Shown: one piece after another, positions 1 to 11,177 of the stretch
Layout: each line of letters opens with the position of its first letter
Numbering within the stretch: position 1 is the stretch's first letter
From: Isoetes taiwanensis
Taxonomy: Eukaryota > Streptophyta > Lycopodiopsida > Isoetales > Isoetaceae
Length of the DNA: 64,000 bases
Assembly: GCA_021234155.1 (NCBI GenBank)
Contig: JAJEKV010000001.1
Coordinates: 35,417,550-35,481,549 of the forward strand
Direction of reading: 5' to 3'
Position numbers and translations under genes: made by a program
The notes under the pieces: generated by a model
Databases searched by the model: none
What the model was told of the DNA's origin: nothing
What the model saw: only the letters and a program-made list of their open reading frames with translations

Positions 1-877
1 TCAAACCCCACGGACTACAAGAGCGCGTCGATCACCTTGCATTTCAGTTTTTATCCCCTGAAATATGACAATGCCCAATAGAGCTTCAACATATCGTCTG
101 CTTTGCATGAATAGCTCGCTTCATCCGTTTCCTCTGACATTGGATTAAATGAAAATGTGGCCATCACCGGACGGTCATAATCTTTCTTTGCAATTTCTGA
201 GGGGCCCTACAAGAACCTCCACTCACAAAAAAAGAGGATTGGCGCCATAAGCCCGATCCTCCAAACCTAGAAATAGCGAGATATAAAAGATCTTTGAGTT
301 TGGCACTTTGGCCATAATATTGTCCACGAAATTCCATTATATAACCATTAAAGGACTTTTACCAACATAACCATTAAAGACCTTAACTTTGGTACGGCAA
401 ATTCATAAATTAGAGCCCGTTTTTCTATTCCCAAGGCCACCAAATCCGAAATGCCAAATTAAAGAAGGTACTACACCTTATGGGTTTTGATGCCATCACA
501 TTGACAAATGCTACCATATATTTACTAGAAAAAGTGCCGGCGTTCTTCCGGGCTTTTAAATCGAGCATGTATTCGGATACTAATAAAGATTGCGGACTTA
601 AAATCACGAACATAAAAAGCGGGACTTAAAATCACGAACATCAAAAAGGCAAAAACTATGATCGTAGAGATGTAAAAGCTTGAAATTATGCCAAGCCCGA
701 CTATGCGTCGAGCCTATGTTCAATAACTGTTGCACCTGCCTATATACAAATACAAGCATCGTTGCCGACATTCACTCATGTTATATACTCTAGTTCTTCC
801 CTATACAAATACAAGCATCGTTGCCCGTGAAAAAATAATTGAATGTCACCCCATTGCAGAAACCCACAAGGTCAAGA
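1..877. other. no gene seen; two short direct repeats
   Basis: No coding segment or element boundary is recognisable here. Two short direct repeats are visible. An acttaaaatcacgaacat unit occurs twice at about 600-645. A 25-bp stretch starting ctatacaaatacaagcatc occurs at about 742 and again at about 802. The stretch lies downstream of the STELLO-like gene and may include its 3' UTR. Confidence 0.5.
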
Positions 878-1347
878 CTACAAAACTGTCAACAGAAGAG
901 GGTCTCCCATGGCCATAGACTTAATAATATGAAAGAACTCAGCCTCAATCTTTGCTTTCCAAGGGTACACTATATTGAGTAAAGAGTAGAAGGCTCCATT
1001 CTTGAAGCATCGTTTATGTAAAGAGCTTTAGATAATGCTTCTTTGTCAAATTCTTCAACACTGTCCATGTCCAAAAAAATCAGTGGTATTGCAAGCTCAT
1101 GCTTAACCTTAGCCTTGAAAGCAACTGATGCCAAGTCAAGAAAGTCTCCAATTCGGTGTTGTGGAATCAAAAATATATCAGATGTACTGAACACAAACCG
1201 TTCCTCCCCCATGTTCCTTATGTACGTAGTTTTGAACTTTTCTGGTAATTTCGACAAAGCATTTTGAACTGTACTTTTGAACCCAGTTTTTATATACCAC
1301 TCTTTGCCAGAATCATTGAACATTACAGTTTTCCAAGATGCCTCCAT
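878..1347 (-). CDS. C-terminal exon of a STELLO-like / plant glycosyltransferase-type protein
   Basis: This minus-strand exon begins after an acceptor ending ctgcag at 1348 and reads about 125 codons (FVFSTSDIFLIPQ, then LAIPLIFLDMDS). Its frame then hits a stop near 970. A one- or two-base shift reopens the adjacent frame, which reads VYPWK and ends MGDPLLLTVL at a TAG at 878-880. The SxDIFxIP motif, the conserved AIP(L)xFxxMDS and the terminal GDPLL resemble the C-terminus of a family of large plant Golgi or transmembrane proteins. My memory of that family is partial. It lies on the same strand as the DUF288-like exon at 1.9-2.5 kb and about 560 bp downstream of it, so both probably belong to one gene. 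The middle of the protein is then missing or diverged. The break may be decay or a consensus error. Confidence 0.5.
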
Positions 1348-1907
1348 CTGCAGATAACAGGAAAGCAAACAAGCTGTCACGGATATGTAGTGATTCGTAA
1401 TATAAAAACAAAAAAGGAACAAAACATCAGTCACATTGAATTCAAACTTCCAGTAGTCTTTGCATATGAAGATAAGTTAGACCTCTGAAGAGGATGTATG
1501 TGTTACATATTAGTTAAGGACTATTCACTTTAAGAACAAATGCGAGGCAAATTAAGAACATCTATGCTTGCCTACTGCTATGCTTAAACTTTGTCCTTTA
1601 GAGTCCATTATGCCATAAGCTTAAGACCTAGCATAAGAAATAGTACCCCCAAGCCTGCGGGTATGATAAAATACTGAGTCACTATCTGGGAGACCATTGA
1701 TAAGCCCTTGTTGTATGAAATGAGTACCTCCGGGCACTTGATCATAAAATATCTCTGCATATATCTTTGGCACAGAAGTCAAGAAAGTCCTCGGGGCCAC
1801 ACAACACGTTGGCCATAGTGTATGAATGGATTGACTACTGTTCTGTTTGACAGGGATCTATATTGCAAAATTGGCTTCGGACTTGACAAATTCAAATCAA
1901 ACATCTC

Positions 1908-2497
1908 ACATATGAATTATATGGCATGAACTTCTGGATTCTATAACCAAGTGTTGCCTGTTGTTCAGTAGAGAGGAAGATGGCTCCTTTTACTGCCCAG
2001 TCCTTTGGGGCTTTTATCTCCCCAATTGCCAGCACCTGCCACTCATGCAAGTTTGCAACCATGGCCTTGACAGTATCTGTTGGTGCCTCATTCACAGAAA
2101 TGACAACCCAATTTTCAGCTTTCACCAAAGAATGCCTGCCATTGTCCTCAAGTTTTTCACTTCTTTAAAATTCAGATCTGGATATGGTACTTTCTTCTTT
2201 CTAAACCTTGGGTCGTTGCATGTCACATTGTCCCTCCTTCTTTCAAGCAGAACCAACAAAATTATGCGAACCAACAAAATTATGCTTAAACCCACAGCAG
2301 CAACAAATAAGAACTTGGCTCTGCTGTGCCTAAGAACCCCATATACTGAATTTGAAACCTTACCAACCAACAATCTCCCGGTCCCGTTCTGCTTCGTCTC
2401 CTGTTGGTTCTCAAATTTGTGCTGTTCTTCAGATCCACCAACCGCATCATATTCTACTCCATTACCCAAATGCCGATCTCGAGATTGTATTTCCATA
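1908..2497 (-). CDS. STELLO-like (DUF288) glycosyltransferase, N-terminal exon
   Basis: The best start is the Met at 2497 (MEIQSRDRH). An in-frame Met also exists at 2583. Around 60 residues of polar sequence precede one hydrophobic segment (FLFVAAVGLSIILLV) followed by positive residues, as in a type II Golgi membrane protein. After a one-base frame break in a run of A near 2148, the adjacent frame reads ENWVVISV, then WQVLAIG, PKDWAVKGAIFLS and MPYNSYVR. This series is characteristic of the start of the DUF288 domain in plant STELLO proteins, which act in the Golgi and promote cellulose synthase complex assembly. The exon ends near 1910 at a plausible GTGAGA donor. The remaining DUF288 exons are not recognisable between 1.35 and 1.9 kb, so the gene is probably truncated. 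The family call is good; integrity is doubtful. Confidence 0.6.
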
Positions 2498-2583
2498 GCT
2501 GATTTGAAGGCGAGACAGGAAAATGCAGAGATACATGTAACAATTACCCAGACTACTTTATCAACAAGAGAATAGTGGTACAC

Positions 2584-4036
2584 AAAGAGAGAGTGCTTCC
2601 AGAAAATGAGAGTTCAAATCTGTGTTCCTTCATAGCCAAATTGCATTTATATGCAATAAAAGAATATGATTAGCAACAGAATTCCGTTGCCAATGTGGCC
2701 TAGTGCAGGCTCCTGTGGTTTTTTGAGCCTACAAAGTGAAATGAATTTGCTGTGACCCATTCTTTTAGGTACATAACATGAATAGTTCTATAAATATGAG
2801 AAAGCCAATAAGATTGGCAAGTTAGCCCTCCCCATTAGAGTTCAAGGCATAAAACCCAGATAAATGATCATGGCCAAGTTTCTGAAGATGCCAAAGCCCT
2901 CCATCTCGGACCCAAAAAAAATAAGGGCACTAGGAGAACATGAAGATAATAGTAGGAAAGAAAAATGTTCCCATACATCAGTAAGGAAGTCGACCATTTT
3001 CTGTAACAAATGAAGTGCAGGCCTTGATAACTAAGCCAATCACAAAGCAAGACTATGGATTTCAACTTACAGCTAGAGGAATAGGTTGCAGAAAATGCTG
3101 ATTTGTTGAGAGGAGATCCTCATAGTTTGCGCTCCAACTAATGGAAGACAAACTCTTAGATACACAAAGAGCAAACACAGAGCTCAAGGCAATCACAATG
3201 CTAAAAAGGAAAAAAGACTGCTAACAAGCAGGAAACAAATGGGTTGAGAAAAGTAGAACATGCCAGAACAATCGACACAACCCTTCAAAACAATTAACTA
3301 TGCAAGCAAATATAGAAAAGATGAATAAAGTGCATTTTCATGATTTGGAAAAAGCAAAAGCACGAGGCTTGAATTCTAAAAACCTATTTAAGCAAAGTGC
3401 ACAACAATGCAGTATAGTTGTTGTGACAAACCTTAACACAGGCTCACGACGTTCTTCTAAACGATTTCTTGGGCGGTTGCCAACCCCACAAATCTATACC
3501 TGACAGTGACAGTGATCCAATCGTGTGAGAAAGCATTTGAGTGTAATGGGCCTGCAATCAAATTCAATCAACGCTCTTGTAAGAGAAAGTCTTGCAAGTC
3601 AGTTTTTGCAAGCAATTGAATTCAACCTTTCCCCTGCTATCTAACATCACCCAAGATGCTTGCGGAATCAGGCTATAGGGCCTCAAGCAATTTACAGTCA
3701 TGTCTGTAACAGAGTCACAAAAAGATTTCGTCGCCTTTTGCAAATCAATCGGTCCTTGAATTCGGGGTCTAGACCTATTTGTATATATCCAAAACTACAG
3801 CTTGCATGTAATCCCATGCAAATCCGACCCCCCCCAGGTGGATTGCATGTCTGGGCATGCATTGATTAGAGGTGAATCTGTTCTCTGCCACCCAGCACAG
3901 ATGTATCCTGAAGAGCCTCAAAAAGATGTGTGAAAAGCAGACTTGTGGATTTCATGGTCGGGCCTTTTAAGCTAAATTTCAACCTGCATCTGGCCATCGC
4001 CGATCAACACAACTACAAAATCCAAACCCTAAGCGG
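2584..4036. other. no gene seen; upstream region of the STELLO-like gene
   Basis: AT-rich sequence without a supported coding segment. It may hold the promoter and 5' UTR of the minus-strand STELLO-like gene. No repeat boundary is clear until the LTR sequence begins at 4037. Confidence 0.4.
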
Positions 4037-4429
4037 CCCCGATCCCCACTTAGTCCATGTGACTAACCCGTGGTTGATGGTGTAAGCAGAGGTGTGAGAT
4101 GTTCGGAAAGTAGCCAAGCTTCGGAAAGGCGAGTGGAAGTGTGTGGATTGCTATTCAATAAACGATTATTATTACTATTATTATTATTATATATGGGCTT
4201 GAAGTTACAATTATTAAGATCATTCATAGTGTGCGGGGATATTCTTTGAGTAATGGGCAAGTACATGTTTGGAACAATAGAATATGTACAAAGATTAAAT
4301 TCTTTACCTAAGTGTTATTGTTGCGAGATGCATGAGTTAATTTCTTAAGTTTTTAAGCTTAAGTAGATCCAATGGTTAGATTGATGGGATCTCAGGTTAC
4401 CATAAAGGTTAACTGGCGGGCCGAATCAC
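4037..4429 (+). repeat. truncated 5' LTR
   Basis: Matches 7853-8253 with scattered small indels and includes an (ATT)n run near 4165-4190. No similarity to the 3' LTR continues upstream of 4037, so about the first three quarters of this LTR are missing. It ends just before the PBS. Confidence 0.7.
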
Positions 4430-4433
4430 CGAG

Positions 4434-4449
4434 TTGGTATCGAGCATAG
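4434..4449 (+). other. retrotransposon primer binding site
   Basis: The sequence ttggtatcgagcatag resembles the tRNA-Met complementary PBS ttggtatcagagc of plant LTR retrotransposons, with one base missing. It lies a few bases after the LTR end. Confidence 0.65.
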
Positions 4450-6579
4450 TTGGATCCTTGGATGTATGATAGCAAAGTCTAGATTCAAGTTGAGGTTGTT
4501 GGATTATGCTAATAGTATTCAATTGAATATATGTGGAGATGATGGCCTTAGAGGAGGCGTGACAAATTGTTTTATGAAGGTATGTGAAATTGATTACATG
4601 GTATTTCTATAATCTTGGTTGATTTTCTATCCCAAAGCGAGATAAGCTAGAAAAAATGTACTTCATCAAAGGGGCTAACTTTGATTTAGGGTTGCCAATG
4701 TGCTTATAGCATGGAAGTGATGCTTGAGGGAGATTAAGATTCACAGTGTGCGTTTCACTTTGGTAACCACTTCTTATAATGTAGATGTGATCTCAGTAGT
4801 AGCATACTCTGGTGGCAAGAAAATTTAGAATAAGCGGTGCATGATATATAATGCCTATGATATTAGGGAAGGTTCATCTCACCATATCCGGATGAATAAG
4901 ATTCTTGATGTGATGTTAGGTGCATCCTTTTGAAGCTAAAAATTGAGAAAACCGAAAAGCATCTATATATTGCTATCTAGTGGTAAAATAACAATAAGTT
5001 GCTAAGTTGATAGCATTAGGGCTATGGTTGGATAAAGGTTACAACACGGTGGTTGTAAGACAAGTTTTGAGAAAGCTTAGATACGGTTATAAAATAAGAT
5101 TGGCATGATAGTGATTGAAGCTCATGTGTAAATAGCGGATGTGTGACATAGAAGGAAATGTCGTGATTACATCATGGTCCTACTTGAGGTCTATAAAGTT
5201 GTTGGCCTTAGGGTTATGGCTAGAATAGTCGGTGATAGCCTTGAAAAAGTTCTTGGCCTTGAAAAACTTCTTGAAGTATAAGAAAGCTTAATGGAACAAA
5301 GTGGTCAGGGTTACGCATTTATATTTAGAGAATGATATCCACTTAAATTATGGCATTGAAGAATTGATTGGCCAAGATTGAACAATGTTGTCCATCTTAT
5401 GGATAAGGAAGAAGAAGACGATGAATAGAGGAATAACATATTTAATCGTGGTAGTAGGTAGACCATGAAGTTGAACGAAAGAGTTGTCAGATAAAGCCCA
5501 GACATGAGATAAAGGCAGAGGGGAATGTATAGATATGGGGAAGTGCCATTTTTGAAAATCTTGGAATGTAATAAAAGAGTTGTAAGCACATCTAGTAATG
5601 GTGCTTCCATGTATTGTAATTATTTGGCATGCTAGAAGTGATTGTAAATTAATGGAGGGATGGTGATTGCATTACTTGATTAAAGATGCAGTCAAAGGAT
5701 TGAAGTTGTGAACGAAATACATGAAGTAAGAGATTCATGGCAATTGATGCCTATAAAATCTTGTTGAAAGACTAACCAGTGTGATGGGGTAATATGTATG
5801 GAAGTAGGCTAAATATAGAGGCCAAGTGTATAGCCTAGGATACTTCAATGTCATTGGATGAACTCGTAGAGGAATTCTCTGTACCATGGGTTATAATTCT
5901 TATGGGATCCCTTGTATCAACTTAAGTATGTTACCTAGCTATAAGATACCCAGACTGGGGGACTTGATTATGCATTTTGCTTGTTACTTTTTGGATTTGG
6001 CCACCCAAGAAGTCTCAAGAGATTACATATCTAGTTCGACCTGAGTATCTCTTTGGAATGGTGGGTTTTTTTCTATGGCATTACCTTCTTTATGAAAAGT
6101 TAGATTAATTGCATTATGTTTATTATATTGAATTGGATATGTAGTATACTCATAATATTTGAGTTAGTTCTAGACTTGGCGGTATGTTAAATTGAAAGTT
6201 AGAAGGGTCGTGCATTGGAGCTATCTAATATGTATCTTTCCTTTAGCTTAAATTACTTGTATGAAGCTAGCTTTGAATTTTCAAGTTTGGAGATGCATCA
6301 TCTTGGATTGGAAGGCTAAGCAATTGTGTTTGACAAGGATGGGCCAGTTCTAAGGGACAAAATTGTATTCATTTGGGAGTATGTTGAATTGAGGATTAAG
6401 ATGTGAAAGCATAAAGGGAAGAGGCAGAGTAATTAAGGAGGCAGACTATAAAAAAAAAAATTTAGATCAATGGTTGAGTTTGTTCCAATGAAGATGTCAC
6501 AAAGGGAGATACAAACTAGATTTTTTCATGAGTGCTCTAAGATGCACCCATGAGGACATGGGTTGAATTTTTTGGAGGG

Positions 6580-8253
6580 ATCAGAATCGGACCTAGCAAC
6601 CTAGCACCAACATTGAGATGTAAGTAACGTTGCCATTATATAAGAGTGCATTTTCAAGGTAAAATAAATGATTATGTGCTAGGAATACATGCATGCAATG
6701 TGTCCATGCATGCGGTGTATGCATGCATGCATGCAAGGGCATTGCTAGGTTATATAAGTGCAACAATATTATTCTTGATTTCTTAGGGGAAGGAGTTTTC
6801 CATGGGGAAAGAAGTCTTTTATGTGATGGTGAAGCATTTGGAAGGAGATAGATTGCGGATGGATTGTTGAAGGAGGCGAGTTGTGTCTGAGGAGATCCAG
6901 GGCGTTCTTGGGAGCCTGAGGAGGAAGCAAGCGGGATTCAGGTGGGGATCAAGCCTTACACACAGGGTTTTCTAGTGTTTGTATATTTGTGTTGATTTAA
7001 TAATGATTGCTTTGAGCGTAGTATAAACTTGGAGTTAAATCATATGAGCATGGTCATGAATAGAATAGAATAGGCATGCATGGTTAATGGATAGCGAGCA
7101 TATTAACCAATTCAATAAACTAGTTAGCGGGGTTATGGAAGCCACCGGTCATTAAGGTTATAAGTAGTAATTTGAAGGAAGTTGATCTAGTTAAAAGTAA
7201 TAAGATATTAGTGAAGGTTGTATTTTGCTTAAGCCTTGGGCATTGCATGTTGCATGGTAGAGATAGTAATGTTTATATGAGGATTTCCTTTGTTGCATGA
7301 GGTGTAAATTATGGAATTTCTAAGGTAAATTTGATATGGAAATGTGCCTAATTGATATTGGGTGGAATTCATAGTATTGTGATCTATGTGTAGTATAATT
7401 CTTTGATATAGACCTGGGGCGGAGTCTAGGTGCGATGGTCTAGACTCGTGATTTATTACTGCGGTGCTATGGTATTATTTGAACATGGGCGTTGGTACCA
7501 TATGGTACAACGTCATGCCTGATTAAGTGGTCCTCAATCTTTGGGCCTTGGCGTGGATGGGTGTGTGTACACGGGTTACCCCCGCTCTATGTCATCGGCC
7601 CGTCGGTAGAGTTGACCTTACTCGAGACCAGGAGGAATATTGGTTGCAATGTTGATGCTATGATTGCTTGGTTATTGTATATGTGTTTTAATGTTGGAAT
7701 TAAGTTGCAATGGTCATGCTTGGTGTAATTATGCATTGTGATTATGCTTGTTGGACTAAGTAACCTAGGTTGCAGGCGAGGCTACGGTAAGGCTAAGTTA
7801 TTGATCTAAGTTAAAGGTTTTGTGGTGATTGTTTTAAGATATATCCTAGATCCCCCGATCCCCACTTAGTCCATGTGACTAACCCCCGTGGTTGATGGTA
7901 AGCTTGAGAGGTGTGAGATGCTGGAAAAGTAGCCAAGCTTTGAAAAGGCGAGAGTGGAAGTGTGTGGATTGCTATTCAATAAACTTGATTATTATTACTA
8001 TTATTATTATTATATATGGGCTTGAAGTTACAATTATTAAGATCATTCATAGTGTCTTGAGGGATATTCTTTGAGTAATGGGCAAGTACATGTTTGGAAC
8101 CTTAGAATATGTACAAAGATTAAATTCTTTACCTAAGTGTTATTTTTGCGATGCATGAGTTAATTTCTTAAGTTTTAAGCTTCCAAAGTAGATCAATGGT
8201 CGAGATTGATGGGATCTCGGTTACCATAAAGGTTAGCTGCCGGGCCGATCACA
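6580..8253 (+). repeat. 3' LTR, approximate start
   Basis: The last 400 bp match the 5' LTR. The upstream boundary is estimated from a purine-rich tract (tttttggaggga, about 6570-6582) that could be the polypurine tract. A TATATAAG box follows near 6752, as in U3. The GC-rich stretch at 7540-7625 (catcggcccgtcggtag) is the kind of leader found in gypsy LTRs. A CATGCATG-type purine-pyrimidine run occupies about 6688-6737. Confidence 0.45.
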
Positions 8254-9843
8254 CCATACAACATTACCATGCGGTCGATAAGCCGGATTTTGAGATTTGT
8301 CTTGAGGAATGCGATCGAGTACAGGTGGTGTCAAAGTTATGGCGGATTTTGACTCGGGCATGCCGGACATCAATGGCCCTGAGAGGAGTTGAATGGAAGG
8401 AGGCAGACGATCATGTTGGTGGTTGTGGAAAAATCAGGAGGAGAAGAGGCCCAGCACAAAACTGGAATTTGCAGAAAGAGATAATGGTCTTTGTTTGAGG
8501 CCAGAGAATAGAAGTAGCCATTTGAGAAACGATATATGCTGTCTACTTCTAGCCTCCCAACCGGTGTGAGGGAAATGCTCTTTGCCTCTATTCCATCATA
8601 TATGCAGAAGCAGATTAACCAAACCAACCCCCTATCAAGCCATAGCTTCTTGCTTCTCCTCTCTCGAAGAAAGGATGTTGCATTTCGTTTCAAAGTTGCT
8701 TCCTCACTTAAATTTGATTTGCATGTGTTCTTCAGGACTAGGTCTTGTGATCATTTACAACGTAGTGATCTTACCACCTACCAAATGGGTCCTATCAGCG
8801 ATAGAGTTGTAAGTTTCAGAGTTCTCTTTCAAACACAAACTCTAAATATATATGTAGCTGTGCTTTGTTAAGCTTGCATTATTATTTCTGTCCATTTCAC
8901 ACCACATAGAAAATGTACCGGAAAAGAGATGTAGCTTTGATAACAACAGGTCATTTTTGGAACTTATGAACTAATGTATTTATGCCAGATGCTCATCTGG
9001 CGTGTTGTAAATGACATTAAAGATAATTCTAAGAAATCCATGCCAACTTGGCTATGCCATAAAATAATAAATGACATATCTTGACCCCAATTGAAGGTCT
9101 TGGTGCCCAGGTGTTCATTTTTTGGAACTTATGAACTAACATATTTATGAGGACGGATACTGATGGACGATTTACATGAGAACTAAAAATGGCAGCTGCA
9201 GTGGTTCTTGATACATGTTGCTGCATGCAGGCCAGTGGCCTTGCCCAGCTGCTCAGGTCCTTCCTAGCTGTGTTTTCTGTTGTATGGATCCACTCCCAAA
9301 ACTGTATTAGTTGCTTTCTATTTCCAATTGCATGTGAACTTGATAGTAGCTAGCTGCACCGCCCTTTTGAAACCGCCCAAAAATCACCACTGAAAATCAC
9401 CTCTGATTTTTGCTTCATGTGAACTCCACATGATCTGGCATGTTGTAAATTACATTAAAGATAGTTTTGAAAAAGGCATGTCAAACCAGTGTTTAAATCT
9501 GACAGTTTCTAAAGGACTTGCTCTACATTAGTATCTTGTGCATTTATGGTGGATATGGATATTGATTTCTTCTTCTGCAAACAATCCCCGCTCTGTCCGG
9601 CCTAGATCCACAAGCTCTACTTGGCAATCTTGAAACCCCCCAGCTTGAAGGATCTGTAGGGCACAGGAAACAATTCGGCCAGAATTTCCCAACCAAACAA
9701 TATTCCTTCGTCCCCAGAAGATCATCACGATCTTCTACCAAATTAAAGGGTTTAGTAATGCAGTCTGCTGCATCATTCCAAGATCGCCTAAAGTTTGTAA
9801 TAGCATAAATAATGGCCATGTTTTCTACTTTGCAACAAGGCAT
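8254..9843. other. no gene seen; degenerate dispersed repeats
   Basis: No supported gene. A 50-bp segment around 8995-9045 (catctggcgtgttgtaaatg, then ttaaagata) recurs at about 9430-9485. A second motif (ttggaacttatgaacta) occurs near 8957 and near 9122. These look like remains of an old repeat. Minus-strand open frames at 8.4-8.7 and 9.5-9.8 kb match no family I recognise. Confidence 0.4.
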
Positions 9844-9960
9844 GCCACTTTGCCGGCCAAAGTTGTGTGAGAGAGAGAGAGACGTAAACTTTGCCGGCCA
9901 AAGTTGAGAGAGAGAGAGAGACGTAAACTTTGCCGGCCAAAGTTGTGAGAGAGAGATGTA
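9844..9960 (+). repeat. three-copy tandem repeat, ~40 bp, palindrome plus GA run
   Basis: Three successive units start at about 9846, 9887 and 9926. Each has the core actttgccggccaaagt, whose arms AACTTTG and CAAAGTT are complementary, followed by (GA)4-7 and acgta. The unit combines a hairpin-capable core with a GA microsatellite. Confidence 0.85.
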
Positions 9961-10158
9961 TTTTTTACGTCGTAGCACAAGCCAACGACGAAAGAAAGAA
10001 AGAAAGTAGGGGAGGGTGGCCGTCAACGATAGCAGACCCACTTGCGAATGTGGCAAGCCCATTCCACACGTGGCAAATATGTGCGAAGGGTTTTCGTAGT
10101 TTCCAATTAAGGCTTTATGGAGGAAAAGTGCAGCTCCACAGCGGTCCACTGAGGACTC

Positions 10159-10711
10159 TAGGGATAGGTTCAATAATCCATACGTTTTATATGCAATACG
10201 TATTATTTGCATGATATGGTACAAATTTGTCATATATTACGTAAAAAGTACGACAAAAAACAATTCTGGCGTCGGAAGATTAAAACACGTACGCGAAAGT
10301 TTTTTTCGTGTACGCGAAACAGTGGAAACCGCGTATGTGAAAAGGCGATTTTTTCGGCGTCGCAGATTTTTCAGCTTTTCATGTATGCGTGAAAGTTGTT
10401 CGCATCGCCAAAGCGATTATAAAGCGCATACCGCGATTTTTTTTTTTTGGTTGCCCTTTTCACGTCGCGTCCAAAAGCGATGAAAATTCATTATATCTGA
10501 AATTCAAATTTCAAATTTGTGCCACCGATTTATTAAAACCGCGTACGCGAAAAGTTTTTTGCGTATGCAGTTTAAAAGATTTCATGTACCGAAATTTTGT
10601 TTTCCGGCCGAGCAAAGAAAAATACATGAAATATGTTTTAACAATAAAATACGTATTTTTTTACTTTATACGTCGAAATTTTTAATTTCGTACGTATGGA
10701 ACCTATCCTAA
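10159..10711. mobile_element. hAT-like MITE, 553 bp
   Basis: The left end reads TAGGGATAGGTTC. The reverse complement of the right end reads TTAGGATAGGTTC, giving 11 of 13 matching terminal positions. Subterminal CCATACG is also shared in inverted orientation. The flanks gaggactc (10151-10158) and gagggctc (10712-10719) match at 7 of 8 positions, as expected for an 8-bp hAT target duplication. The TAGGG start also fits hAT ends. The interior is AT-rich with many CpG-containing words such as gcgtacgcgaaa and no credible ORF, so the element is non-autonomous. Confidence 0.75.
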
Positions 10712-10987
10712 GAGGGCTCTACCATAGTCATAGAAGGCAACCTTAGGAGTTTGTTGCTAGATGGATCTTTAAATACCTGCCAGAGTTATTAGTTTGGCAC
10801 AGGGATTCCTGGCGCCTTCACATGGATTGATAGCTTTCTTTTGAGATAGTATTCTGCTCCACAGTATTTTCTTGTATGCTCAGGCCTCTTACTGTTAAAA
10901 GTTCTTGCTTCTCTCCTGCAATGCAATAGATAAACTCACTTTTTTCAAAAAGATTACTTGTGGCATCATCTTTACCTTTTAAATCTT

Positions 10988-11168
10988 GGGAAAACTACCA
11001 AAATACCCTTATGAGTTTGTGTAATTACCAAAATACCCTTATGAGTTTCAAAATTACCAAAATGCCCTTGTGTATAGTAGGAGTGTGGGGGCATTTTGGT
11101 AATTTTAAAACTTATAAGGGCATTTTGGTAATTATATAAACTCATAAGGGTATTTTGGTAGTTTTCCC
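10988..11168. mobile_element. Mutator-like MITE, 181 bp, perfect 9-bp TSD
   Basis: The left end starts gggaaaactaccaaaatacc and the right end is its exact inverse, so nearly the whole element folds into a hairpin. The direct repeat TTAAATCTT flanks it at 10979-10987 and 11169-11177 without a mismatch, which is the Mutator target duplication length. Inside each arm the unit taccaaaataccc plus ttatgagttt is reiterated two to three times, so the arms are themselves tandem repeats. Confidence 0.85.
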
Positions 11169-11177
11169 TTAAATCTT

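Larger units (their letters stand above)
4037..8253 (+). mobile_element. decayed LTR retrotransposon (Ty3/gypsy-like)
   Basis: A roughly 395-bp sequence at 4037-4429 is repeated in the same orientation at 7853-8253. Both start ccccgatccccacttagtcc and end with the ggccgatca-type sequence. A tRNA-Met type primer binding site (ttggtatcgagcatag) follows the left copy immediately, so the left copy is a 5' LTR and the right copy the end of a 3' LTR. The interior (4450-6580) is poor in C on the plus strand, full of stops and has no recognisable gag or pol domain. The PBS type suits Ty3/gypsy and also many copia elements; the long LTR favours gypsy. A non-coding LARD-like element is also possible. 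Confidence 0.7.

Noticed and set aside
5311-5610. 99-codon minus-strand frame inside the decayed LTR element
   Set aside because: Leu/Ser-rich low-complexity product of C-poor DNA, with no motif and the opposite orientation to the element.
10211-10711. Several open frames in the CpG-rich block, first suspected to be foreign or bacterial DNA
   Set aside because: The block is bounded by terminal inverted repeats and a near-perfect 8-bp duplication, so it is a small transposon. The frames are low-complexity.
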